From Spartinivicinus marinus (GTDB lineage: Bacteria; Pseudomonadota; Gammaproteobacteria; Pseudomonadales; Zooshikellaceae): a stretch of 64,000 nt of DNA. A program made the position numbers and the translations under genes. The DNA is taken from the NCBI RefSeq assembly GCF_026309355.1, contig NZ_JAPJZK010000001.1:3616501-3680500 (forward strand). Reading direction: 5' to 3'. Numbering within the stretch: the stretch's first letter is position 1; each line of letters starts with the position of its first letter. This document shows, in pieces, positions 44,742 through 53,657 of the stretch. Under the pieces are notes generated by a model, which was not told the origin of the DNA, searched no databases, and saw only the letters and a program-made list of their open reading frames with translations.

Positions 44742-45335
44742 TTATTTTTTTAGTCGGTATGTAATTTTTCTCGCTAGCACATTCTGAGTATAAAACTCAT
44801 AGTCGACTGTTAGGTGTGAACCGTGAATTTCAAAGCGCCTAACAGTTTCTTTAACTAGTCCTTTATTTCTTACTTTTTGAAAAAACTGGACAGTTGTTGA
44901 AGACAGCATGCTGATTTCAACATCACCAGCCTTATTGTTCGTTTCAATGCGTAAATACCTTTTGCTGCTATGCAGCTTAATATACTCTTGAGTTAACCTT
45001 CCTTTAAATTGATCATCTAATGTTGAATTAATCTCTAAATCTCCCTGAGAAAATTCTGACACTCTAAAGTCTACGTTGTAGCTAGATTTAACTGCTCTAG
45101 GCGAATTTTTGGTACCAAAACATTCAAACTCTTCCGCTTTCCCTCGCCAATTACCCACAAGGTTATCAAATAATAATTTGACCTTTTTCTGTTCAGCCAC
45201 TGATAGTTTGGAGGATGTAATTGGTATGAAAGTGTTATCACCTTCCTGCTTACTGGGTGAAGGGGCAAAGCAGTCTAAGGCAAAGCTTGGTGGAAGCCAA
45301 AATAGCAGCCCAATTATCAATATAAGTCGTTTCAT
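44742..45335 (-). CDS. Secreted protein of unknown function
   Basis: About 197 residues from the ATG at 45335, which gives a normal signal peptide (MKRLILIIGLLFWLPPSFA, cut before LDCF). A GTG at 45362 would add nine residues. The mature part has a beta-rich pattern (GNWRGKAEEFECFG, YLRIETNNKAGDVEISML, YEFYTQNVLARKITYRL) that resembles a lipocalin- or avidin-like barrel, though I cannot name a family. It is convergent with leuA. Confidence 0.5.
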   Translation of the reverse strand: MKRLILIIGLLFWLPPSFALDCFAPSPSKQEGDNTFIPITSSKLSVAEQKKVKLLFDNLVGNWRGKAEEFECFGTKNSPRAVKSSYNVDFRVSEFSQGDLEINSTLDDQFKGRLTQEYIKLHSSKRYLRIETNNKAGDVEISMLSSTTVQFFQKVRNKGLVKETVRRFEIHGSHLTVDYEFYTQNVLARKITYRLKK

Positions 45336-45452
45336 GGGTATAGCAGGCATCTGGTAGTGCACTCATTATTGAATTGACAATCAATGCAATAGCAGTATTG
45401 GTTATATATGTCAATTGTTACAAAATTGATGGGATTTTCATCTGAATCACTT

Positions 45453-45484
45453 CTCTCTAACCATAACTGTCCATGGTTAGAGAG
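45453..45484 (-). terminator. 3' hairpin of the decayed S8 protease copy
   Basis: Perfect 12-base arms CTCTCTAACCAT (45453-45464) and ATGGTTAGAGAG (45473-45484), eight bases after the protease stop. The equivalent hairpin of the second copy has different arm sequences but the same pairing, so the structure has been kept. Confidence 0.7.
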
Positions 45485-45492
45485 AAAACAAA

Positions 45493-47208
45493 CTAGTTAA
45501 TCAACTCTGCTTTGAGAGATACATTACTATATGTTGACGCAGGCGCTATCATAATATGATAAAACTGGTCAGAAGTCGGATTGTTAATTTCAATTAGGTC
45601 AGTACTGTATTCTTCTGTTGAAGAAAAATCATTTTCAGTAGCAGAGGGCCAACCATTAATTGCTTCAGATACATAAAGGTCTGCGTTGCCTTCTCCACCA
45701 GTTAAAGATAACTTGAGCGTTTTAGTGCCAGCAGGTATAAAAATATAAAATACTTATTATTTTGTTGTGATGAAATATTAGTTTTCACAATACAGTTTTC
45801 TAACGCTCTGGGATCATCTGTGTAACCACTGTAAATATCATTAATTTTTGTTTCGCAATGGCTATTACTAGAGCTATTGATACTGTAGTCACTGTTAAGT
45901 GCTTTCATAAGAGAATAGGTATCAACAATTCCACCTGTGGCAGATAAACCTGAGAAATTGACTTTTTCATATTTAGTTCCTGGCTTTATGATTTGTAGAT
46001 CTGGATAGGTTCTTACAGTATTTAACAGGTATTGTTTAAGTGTTTGAATATCAAGCTCTGGATATTGTGATAAAGCGAGAGCTGCAACTCCTGATACCAC
46101 AGGTGCAGCCATACTGGTGCCACCAAGCTTTTTGTATTTATTTTTGGGTATAGTGGAGAGAATATCATCGCCTGGAGCAAATAAATCTACAGTTTGTTTT
46201 CCATAGTTAGAAAAATCAGCAGCTAGCTTTTCAGCTTGAGCTGCAGATGCACCAACCTCTAGCCAGTTATTTAAACGAACGCCTGGTGATATGTATTTGC
46301 TTGGATAGGCTGGAGTCAAGTCTACATTTTTGCCATCATTACCTGCTGCATGAACAAGCAAGACACCTTGACTTTCAGCATATTGAAGGGCTTCGGTAAC
46401 AATTTCTTGATGAGGCGAATAATGCTTGCCAAAACTCATATTGATAATACGAGCACCATTATCTACCGCATAGCATTAGCTACATCTTTGTCCCGTTCAT
46501 CACCATCAGGGATTGCTCGTATTGCCATTATTTTAACATTATTAGCAACACCTTTTATCCCAATACCATTATTTCTATCAGCTGCAATTATACCCGCAAC
46601 ATGAGTACCATGATCTTCACTGACACTAGCAGGAAGTACATTACTGTTTCCGTAACCAGTTTCCCTTAAGTTATTGGGATCATCTTTAACAATAGAGGCT
46701 CTTGGGTTATGGTTTAAATCAAAATATCCTTTTAAAGATTTTATATAGCTACCAAGTGAACTTAAGCTTCCATAATCTTCTACTATATCTAGTAAATATT
46801 TTCTTTCATTCATGACCTCACTATCAGAGTGAAAAAACTGCTCTATATTGTCTTTAGAGTAATCAGTGAGGCCATAGTTAGATAAAACAGATTTTGCATT
46901 ATTAATTTTTTTTTCAGTCTCCAGCCAATTGTTATATTTAGTGATTTCTTTATAGTATCTTTCTTCTACTTCTTGGAAATATTTAAGTTGCGCTTCAGAT
47001 AGTGTTGTTCCAGATGCCATCAACTTTTTATACCTGGCATACTCTCTAGTGACTGCTTTGGTTGACTGATTATTATTCCTTTAGCATTTTTTAGTGGTTT
47101 AAATACTACGGTTTCTGGATCGCTTGTTGGTGCTGTTAAGCTACTGGTTGAGAGTATTGATAAAAATAAAGAAGATAGAGAGAATAGTTTCGTTATATTA
47201 GTTTGCAT
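45493..47208 (-). pseudogene. Decayed S8 subtilisin-like protease (copy 1)
   Basis: A second, broken version of the protease at 49893-51967. The signal peptide and first 50 residues are intact (47208-47060). A deletion of about 350 bases then removes the region holding the catalytic Asp (VIDSGID) and shifts the frame, ending at 47023. The middle part (HGTHVAGII) runs to about 46475, where 7 missing bases shift the frame again. The Ser motif GGTSMAAP follows, and near 45750 one missing base breaks the C-terminal PPC-like domain, which continues to the old stop at 45493. No active enzyme can result. Confidence 0.92.
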
Positions 47209-47525
47209 TTATCTTCCTGAAGGATATACGTTATAAAATATGTGTAATTAAGGTTATATTGATACTGCTGTATATACAGTGTTCGATTTACATATCTCCT
47301 GATGTTTAGATTGTGGAGGTTGAATGATAATAGTAAGTAACGAGCGATTTCAATATTTATAGGTGCCCTAATATTGTCTCACTTAGTGGCTTTGTTAATT
47401 GAGGATAATATCTTGTAAATTGAGAATATCAACTGCTTGTAGTTTTCTTTACAATCTTGTGAGCCTTTGACTATCAATTTATAAGGGCTGTGGTTGATTA
47501 ATACTAGCGTTTTGGTGGGGATAGT
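47209..47525. other. Divergent gap between protease copy 1 and the MFS gene
   Basis: The part next to the protease (ACGTTATAAAA...GTGTAATTAA, 47230-47252, and ...TATATCTCC-like) is similar to the upstream region of copy 2 (51980-52060), so the duplication included the promoter. The rest holds the MFS promoter; no ORF. Confidence 0.5.
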
Positions 47526-48716
47526 ATGGGAAACTATAAAGCAGAACTAAGCTCTGGCCTTATTTTTATTATAGTAGTAGCGGTTGCCGCAACTGCCGCA
47601 AATAATTACTACAATCAGCCTTTACTGCCAAGTATTGCAGATAATTTTGGTATATCATTCGATTTAGTCGGTTATGTGCCTGCCGCAACACAACTAGGTT
47701 ATGCCCTTGCCCTGTTTTTTATATCTCCATTAGGAGATAAATTTAATAGAAAGGTACTAATTCGATTCCTTTCTATTGGTCTTGTTTTGTCTTTGTTTTT
47801 AGCGAGTATTGCGGTAAATATTTATATGTTAATATTTGCTAGCCTGTTAATAGGGGTTTTTGCCAATATTACTCAGCAATTAATTCCATTAGCAGCAAGT
47901 TTATCCAATAAAAGCTCAAGAGGGCGCGTAATTGGCATTGTCATGACAGGATTAACCATTGGCTTGTTATGCTCAAGAACGATAAGTGGTTTTATTGGTG
48001 AACACTTTGGTTGGCGTAGTATGTTTTTGGTTGCTGCCGCTATTGCCACAATTATTGGGGGAATATTAGCCTGGCGGTTGCCTGCGACCCAGCCGAGTAC
48101 AAATGAGCGATATTCTGAGTTGATTAAGTCCATGCTGCGTTTGTTTAATCAGCTACCTGAATTAAGGCAAGCAGCAGTGCTTGGTGCTTTGTGGTTTGCT
48201 GCCTTTAACAGTCTTTGGGCTACACTGGCAATGCATGTTACCTCTGAGCCCTTTTTGCTAAGCACTCAGCAGGCTGGTTTATTTGGTTTGGTAGGTTTGG
48301 CTGGCGCTATTGGAGCGAAACGTGCAGGAATCATGGCTGACCGCTATGGTGCAAATCCAGTGATTTCGTTTGCGCTACTGATGATCTTGTTAGCATTTGT
48401 ATGCTTATATATTTCAAAATACAGTATTATCGGTCTGGTTATAGGTATTATTATGCTGGATTTAGGCGTGTTTGTGGCGCAGATCCCTAACCAAGCTAGG
48501 GTTTTTTCACTTAATCCTGAGGCACGAAGCAGAATTAATGGGATGTATATGCTGGTCTACTATTTAGCAGGTGCTTTAGGTTCTTATTTAGGGGCTGCTG
48601 CCTATGCTTATGGTGGCTGGGCATGGAGCTGTGGAGTAGGCCTTGTTTGTATAGTGTTTGGTATATCAATTCACTTTAAGCAGCAAAAGATGTCACTAAG
48701 TCTATCTGGTTTATAA
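47526..48716 (+). CDS. Major facilitator superfamily transporter
   Basis: A 396-residue protein with 12 hydrophobic segments. The loop between helices 2 and 3 has the MFS motif GDKFNRKVLIRF. The opening AATAANNYYNQPLLPSIADNFGIS and the drug/sugar-efflux-like pattern (PAATQLGYALALFFISPLGD) are typical of exporters of the YybF/YdhP type. Start ATG 47526 follows GGTGGGG. The next gene is an AraC-type regulator on the same strand, a common pairing, so the exporter is probably regulated by it. Confidence 0.9.
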   Translation: MGNYKAELSSGLIFIIVVAVAATAANNYYNQPLLPSIADNFGISFDLVGYVPAATQLGYALALFFISPLGDKFNRKVLIRFLSIGLVLSLFLASIAVNIYMLIFASLLIGVFANITQQLIPLAASLSNKSSRGRVIGIVMTGLTIGLLCSRTISGFIGEHFGWRSMFLVAAAIATIIGGILAWRLPATQPSTNERYSELIKSMLRLFNQLPELRQAAVLGALWFAAFNSLWATLAMHVTSEPFLLSTQQAGLFGLVGLAGAIGAKRAGIMADRYGANPVISFALLMILLAFVCLYISKYSIIGLVIGIIMLDLGVFVAQIPNQARVFSLNPEARSRINGMYMLVYYLAGALGSYLGAAAYAYGGWAWSCGVGLVCIVFGISIHFKQQKMSLSLSGL

Positions 48717-48845
48717 AAAAGCATCTGCGCTGCTATTATTAGAGGTGCCCTTAATATAAAAACAGCTAGTTATACTTCTTATTGAATTTAAAAGCTGTTT
48801 GTATTGTTTATGATATTCTTAGCTGTAAGTAGATAAGGTTATCTG

Positions 48846-49736
48846 ATGGTTGACGCTTCATCACCCCTTAATGATTTACTGTCTGTTTTTTCAATGCATG
48901 CATTTGTAGTAAAAAATCTGCATACATGTGATAGTTTACTATTATCTCCACCATCTAGAAACTATGGTAAAACATCATTTCATTTGGTATCAGAGGGGAT
49001 TTGCAGCTTAGAAATAGTAGGTAAGGAAAATATTCAGCTGAAGGCTGGTGATCTAGTACTATTTCCAAGACAAATGCCACACAAACTTTATGATATTAAA
49101 AAAAATAGTACAACGAATAAAACAGGTGCTTTGTGTGCCTATTTATCTTTTGATAACCCTCAAGTCAATAGCTTTTTGGATATATTACCTGACATTGTAT
49201 TGGTTCCCTATATAGAAAAAACTAAACATTGGATAGACCCTTTGTTGAAGCTAATTATTATTGAAAGTGACTCTCCAGAGTTACCTATTATAATTAATAA
49301 ACTTTCAGAGATTATTTTTGTTAGGATATTAAAATACTATATTGACAATCATCAATCTTTGGGGATGCTTGATTTGTATACTGATTCGCTAACCTCAGTA
49401 GCTTTATCTGCAATACATAAAGATATAGCGAAAAACTGGCAGCTTGAAGAGCTGGCAGGGCTATGTGGAGTATCGAGAACTACATTAGCAAATAGGTTTA
49501 AAAAATTATCAGGTATGTCTCCAATAGAGTATTTAGTCTGGTGGCGTATGCAAAAAGCCTGGAAAAAATTAAAAAATAGAGAAGTTGTTATTGAAGTTGC
49601 TGAAGCGGTTGGCTATCAATCTGTATCTGCCTTTAGTAAAAATTTTAAAAAGATATTTGGTATTGGACCTGGCGAAGTCAGAAGACAACACTTTACTGAG
49701 TTTGATCCAACTAAAATTGGAGGTAATAAAAAATAA
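48846..49736 (+). CDS. AraC-family transcriptional regulator
   Basis: A 296-residue regulator. Residues 1-170 are a cupin-like sensor (SFHLVSEGICSLEIVGKENIQLKAGDLVLFPRQMPHKLYDI). Residues about 185-290 form the two helix-turn-helix AraC domain (KNWQLEELAGLCGVSRTTLANRFKKLSGMSPIEYLVWWRMQKAW, VAEAVGYQSVSAFSKNFKKIFGIGPGEVRR). Located 129 bases after the MFS gene on the same strand; likely its regulator. The ligand is unknown. Confidence 0.9.
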   Translation: MVDASSPLNDLLSVFSMHAFVVKNLHTCDSLLLSPPSRNYGKTSFHLVSEGICSLEIVGKENIQLKAGDLVLFPRQMPHKLYDIKKNSTTNKTGALCAYLSFDNPQVNSFLDILPDIVLVPYIEKTKHWIDPLLKLIIIESDSPELPIIINKLSEIIFVRILKYYIDNHQSLGMLDLYTDSLTSVALSAIHKDIAKNWQLEELAGLCGVSRTTLANRFKKLSGMSPIEYLVWWRMQKAWKKLKNREVVIEVAEAVGYQSVSAFSKNFKKIFGIGPGEVRRQHFTEFDPTKIGGNKK

Positions 49737-49850
49737 CTTGACTTTTGTCATCCTGTCTAATTGTTAGAAAAAAGGGCGATACATGCAGAAGTAGTGCTGG
49801 TTAGATGTGTTAATTGTTTAAATAGGGCGGAATCTTCATATAATTCATAC

Positions 49851-49882
49851 CCCTTAAACCATAAAATTCCATGGTTTAAGGG
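49851..49882 (-). terminator. 3' hairpin of S8 protease copy 2
   Basis: Perfect 12-base arms CCCTTAAACCAT (49851-49862) and ATGGTTTAAGGG (49871-49882), ten bases after the stop. Compared with copy 1, paired positions have changed together, which supports a functional RNA hairpin. Confidence 0.75.
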
Positions 49883-49892
49883 AAAAAACAAA

Positions 49893-51967
49893 CTAGTTAA
49901 TCAACTCTGCTTTGAGAGATACATTACTATATGTTGACGCAGGCGCTATCATAATATGATAAAACTGGTCAGAAGTCGGATTGTTAATTTCAATTAGGTC
50001 AGTACTGTGTTCTTCTGTTGAAGAAAAATCATTTTCAGTAGCAGAGGGCCAACCATTAACTGCTTCTGATACATAAAGATCTGCATTACCTTCGCCATCA
50101 GTTAACGATAACTTGAGAGTTTTAGTGCCAGCGGGTACAAAAACATAATAATATTTATTATTTTGTTGTGATGAAATATTGGTTATTGCAATACAGTTTT
50201 CTAAAGCTCGAGGGTCATCTAGGTAACCACTGTAAATATCATTGATTTTTGTTTCGCAATGGTTGTTACTAGCGCTGTTGAGATCACTGCTAAGTGCTTG
50301 TATAAAAGCATAGGCATCAACAACCCCTCCTGTTGAAGATAAATCAGAGAAGTTGATTTTTTCATCATCAGTTCCTGGTTTTACGACTTGTAGATTTGGA
50401 TAGGCTCTTACCGTATTTAACAAGTATTGTTTGAGCGTCAGAATATCTAGTTCTGGGTATTGTGATAAAGCTAAAGCTGCAATTCCTGATACCACAGGCG
50501 CAGCCATACTGGTACCCTTTAACTTTTTATATTGGTTATCAGGTATGGTTGATAGAATATCATCACCTGGAGCAAATAAATCTACACTTTGTTTGCAATA
50601 GTTAGAAAATCCAGCAGCTAGCTTTTCAGCTTGAGCTGCAGATGCACCAACCTCTAGCCAGTTATTTAAACGAACGCCTGGTGATATGTATTTGCTTGGA
50701 TAGGCTGGAGTCAGGTCTATATTTTCGCTATCATTACCTGCTGCATGAACGAGCAATACCCCTTTGCTTTCAGCGTATTGAAAGGCTTCGATAACAATTT
50801 CTTTATGCGAAGAATAACGCTTGCCAAAACTCATATTAATAATTCTAGCACCATTATCTACTGCATAACGGATGGCGTTAGCTACGTCTTTGTCTCGCTC
50901 ATCCCCATCAGGAATTGCCCGTATTGCCATTACTTTAACATTATTAGCAACACCGTTTATGCCGATATCATTATTTCTATCCGCTGCAATTATACCCGTA
51001 ACATGAGTACCATGATCTTCACTGACACTAGCAGGAAGTACATTATTGTTTCCGTAACCAGTTTCCCTTAAGTTATTGGGGTCATCTTTAACAATAGAGG
51101 CTCTTGGATTATGGTTTAAATCAAAATATCCTTTTAAAGATTTTATATAGCTACCAAGTGAACTTAAACTTCCATAATCTTCTACTATATCTAGTAAATA
51201 TTTTCTTTCATTCATGATCTCACTATCAGAGTGAAAAAACTGCTCTATATTGTATTTAGAGTAATCAGTGAGGCCATAGTTAGATAAAACTGATTTTGCA
51301 TTATTTATTTTTTTTCAGTCTCCAGCCAATAGTTAAAATCGTATTCAGTGATTTCTTGATTGTATCTTTCTTCTACTTCTTGGAAATATTTAAGTTGCGT
51401 TTCAGATAGCGTTGTTCCAGATGCCACCAATTTTTTATACCTGGCATACTCTCTTGTAACTGCTTTAGTGTCGGTTGTTACTTGGCTACCATCTGGGCCA
51501 CCAATGAAATTCCAGCCATGAATATCATCAATATAACCATTGTTATCATCATCAATGCCATTATCGGGAATCTCGTCACTATTTTGCCAGATTTTTCCCT
51601 GTAGATCCTTGTGATTGATATCTATTCCAGAGTCAATGACTGCAACAATGACAGGAGGACTACTATTATTTAGATTTAAGCTGTTATATACCCTATTTAC
51701 ATTTGATCCTTCTATACCATCCTGTTTAGGGCTTAAGTTAAACCAATCATTGAGGGGGGTTGAATCTTGTAAAAGCGTGCTGCGTTTAACTCGTCGTTTT
51801 TGTTTGCTGGGTTGTTTTGGTTGACTGATTATTATCCCTTTAGCATTTTTTAATGGTTTAAATACTACGGTTTCGGGATTGGATATTGGTGCTGAAAAAG
51901 TATTAACTGAGAGTACTGATAAAAATAATACAGATAATGGAAAAAGCTTTGTTTTATTAAATTGCAT
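49893..51967 (-). pseudogene. S8 subtilisin-like protease (copy 2), broken by one base in a homopolymer
   Basis: All parts of a secreted S8 protease of about 690 residues are here: signal peptide (residues 1-26, FSA), a catalytic Asp in VIDSGID (D112), His in EDHGTHVTG, Ser in KGTSMAAPV, and a C-terminal PPC-like domain (YYYVFVPAGTKTLKLSLTDGEGNADLYVSEA). The frame is broken once: the T-run at 51308-51315 has 8 T, where copy 1 has 9, so the N-terminal frame stops at 51305 after NYWLETEKK. The rest is open from about 51300 down to 49893. The break may be a true mutation, a sequencing error or slippage-type variation. If read through, an extracellular peptidase is made. Confidence 0.85.
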
Positions 51968-52295
51968 TTGTAGTCCTGAAATACGTTATAAAAATAGGTG
52001 TAATTAATATTATGTGAGTTTTATTGTATATACATCGTGTTGGTTTCTATATCTCCAGTGACTTTATCTTGATTAAACAGTGTAACTGGATGTTACTTCT
52101 AAGTAATAAAAAAATTCAATACTTACTACATTATAATCGTATAAATACTTACTTTTTATACTATTGGACCAGTTTAAATATTGGTTCTTGTTAGATTAAA
52201 TGAGACGTGTTTAAATACCCTGAATGTTATTAGGTTATTATTTATTCAGGGTATAGGATGACATTAGCGTGTTGATTTTTGGTTGATAGTATTTA
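51968..52295. other. Gap upstream of protease copy 2, with terminator hairpin
   Basis: Upstream region of copy 2 with similarity to that of copy 1 up to about 52060. 52216-52225 and 52244-52253 form a perfect 10-base stem (TACCCTGAAT / ATTCAGGGTA), probably the terminator of the nitrilase-like gene that ends at 52296. Confidence 0.5.
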
Positions 52296-53237
52296 TTAAA
52301 CTCGTTGACTATTTGCCGGTGGTGGATACCACTCTGGTTTGTGTTCACGAAGTATGTCTTCTGGTACATGTTTCATCAATATTTCCTGATGACGGAACCT
52401 GGGTATGAACTTATCTCGTAACTCCTCAGGAAGATAGTCGCTAAACTGTGCTATTAGGTTTGCTGGTTGTTGGCGTGGAGGCGCTTTTTCATATTGATTT
52501 GACCAACCTTCACCATCACAAACGACAGTTGAACCACCAACCTTAGTATTTTGGTGAGGTGAACCAATTTTGCTTGAAAGTACCAGATTCAGATCAATCT
52601 CACTAGATAAAGAAGGTTTGTGCTCATCGCTAATACCATTATCACTGCATATTTCTATTCGTACATTTTTACCATTAAAGTTGACATCAAATCCTGCTTG
52701 CGTGCCTCCGCCCCAGTTTAAGGAGGGAAATGTTCTATCTTCATAATCAAGGTCAAGCTTGTCGTATCGATCCAGGCCATTTTTATCCTGCAGTTGCTCA
52801 CCATTTAGAAATACAAAAGCTGAATTATGTACTATTCCTTGATTTTCATTATCATGCCAAACAATACTGCCTGGTATAACTAGCCTATCGGGCTGGTTTG
52901 TACTTAATTCTTTTAATTGTTCTAACAGTTGGTTTTTTTGGTCAGTAGTAAAAGGCGTAAGTGTATTACCATGTTGATTCCAATAATACTCAGGAGCAAT
53001 AAATACATCGGTTGTTGTTTGTTGGAGTGCTTGATATATCAGGTTGAAACGCTCAGAAAAATCACCTTCAGTACCTGCTAATTTAGCAACTTCTGGGCTC
53101 CAGGCGGTAACACTCAAATCACTTCCAGGCAGAGAGTTATATTGTGTGATATTACTAACAGCTGGTTGAGAGTGGCTGCTGGTTAGTATACTTTGGTCTA
53201 TTCGGTTAAGGTTAGGTTCAGTTAATGTATTTATCAT
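52296..53237 (-). CDS. Leaderless nitrilase-fold protein, possible secreted effector
   Basis: A 313-residue protein. The nitrilase (carbon-nitrogen hydrolase) triad is visible at E83 (IAPEYYW), K160 (RYDKLDLD) and C197 (RIEICSDNG), with the normal family spacing of about 77 and 37 residues. A family-like LVIPGSIVW strand lies between. The first 40 residues are Ser/Thr/Asn/Gln-rich (ILTSSHSQPAVSNITQYNS), without a signal peptide, much like the N-terminus of the ART effector. Normal nitrilases begin directly with the fold. A deamidase or amidase acting in a host cell is an attractive but unproven idea. An ordinary cytoplasmic amidohydrolase is the alternative. Confidence 0.6.
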   Translation of the reverse strand: MINTLTEPNLNRIDQSILTSSHSQPAVSNITQYNSLPGSDLSVTAWSPEVAKLAGTEGDFSERFNLIYQALQQTTTDVFIAPEYYWNQHGNTLTPFTTDQKNQLLEQLKELSTNQPDRLVIPGSIVWHDNENQGIVHNSAFVFLNGEQLQDKNGLDRYDKLDLDYEDRTFPSLNWGGGTQAGFDVNFNGKNVRIEICSDNGISDEHKPSLSSEIDLNLVLSSKIGSPHQNTKVGGSTVVCDGEGWSNQYEKAPPRQQPANLIAQFSDYLPEELRDKFIPRFRHQEILMKHVPEDILREHKPEWYPPPANSQRV

Positions 53238-53657
53238 AAGGTATTGTAGTTAAAGTTAATTTAGTTTTTGAGTGAATGTTTATTATTTTTTAGTTATACC
53301 CAAAGCGTAGGGTTTTTAGGGGCGGCCGTCGAGCAACGAAGCCCCATGAGCCTATAAATAATAGGTGATTGGGGTGAGATGCGATGACAACAAACCCTAA
53401 AAATCATTCGCGAAGAGTATATATACTATATGTGTCGCTATAGTTTAGTTGTTAACTTATAGCAGCTTTTAAATAAGTAAGCCACTGATACTCTCTCCAT
53501 AGAAACAAAATGTACGATAACTGCGCCATATATTTATAAGGCTGTTCTGGTAATATATTGATATTATTTAGGTAGTGCTGATAGTAAATTATCAAGATAA
53601 AGGAATAGATAGGCGAGAAGATTGGGTTAAAGAAGCTAAATGAGAACTAGGCTAAAT
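53238..53657. other. Intergenic region with a complete MITE and IS left flank
   Basis: No gene seen. Contains the complete MITE-like element (53295-53421) and 236 bases of ordinary AT-rich sequence up to the IS left end. The AAAT at 53654-53657 is one copy of the candidate target duplication. Confidence 0.5.
53295..53421. mobile_element. Complete MITE-like element, 127 bp
   Basis: Imperfect terminal inverted repeats of 26 bases: left TATACCCAAAGCGTAGGG..., right ending TTCGCGAAGAGTATA, with 19 of 26 positions matching. TA dinucleotides flank both ends, as for Tc1/mariner (IS630)-type elements. It has no coding capacity. Partial copies occur at 3848-3927, 32617-32668 and 36531-36580, all between genes. 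Mobilised presumably in trans by an IS630-like transposase not in this window. Confidence 0.7.
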
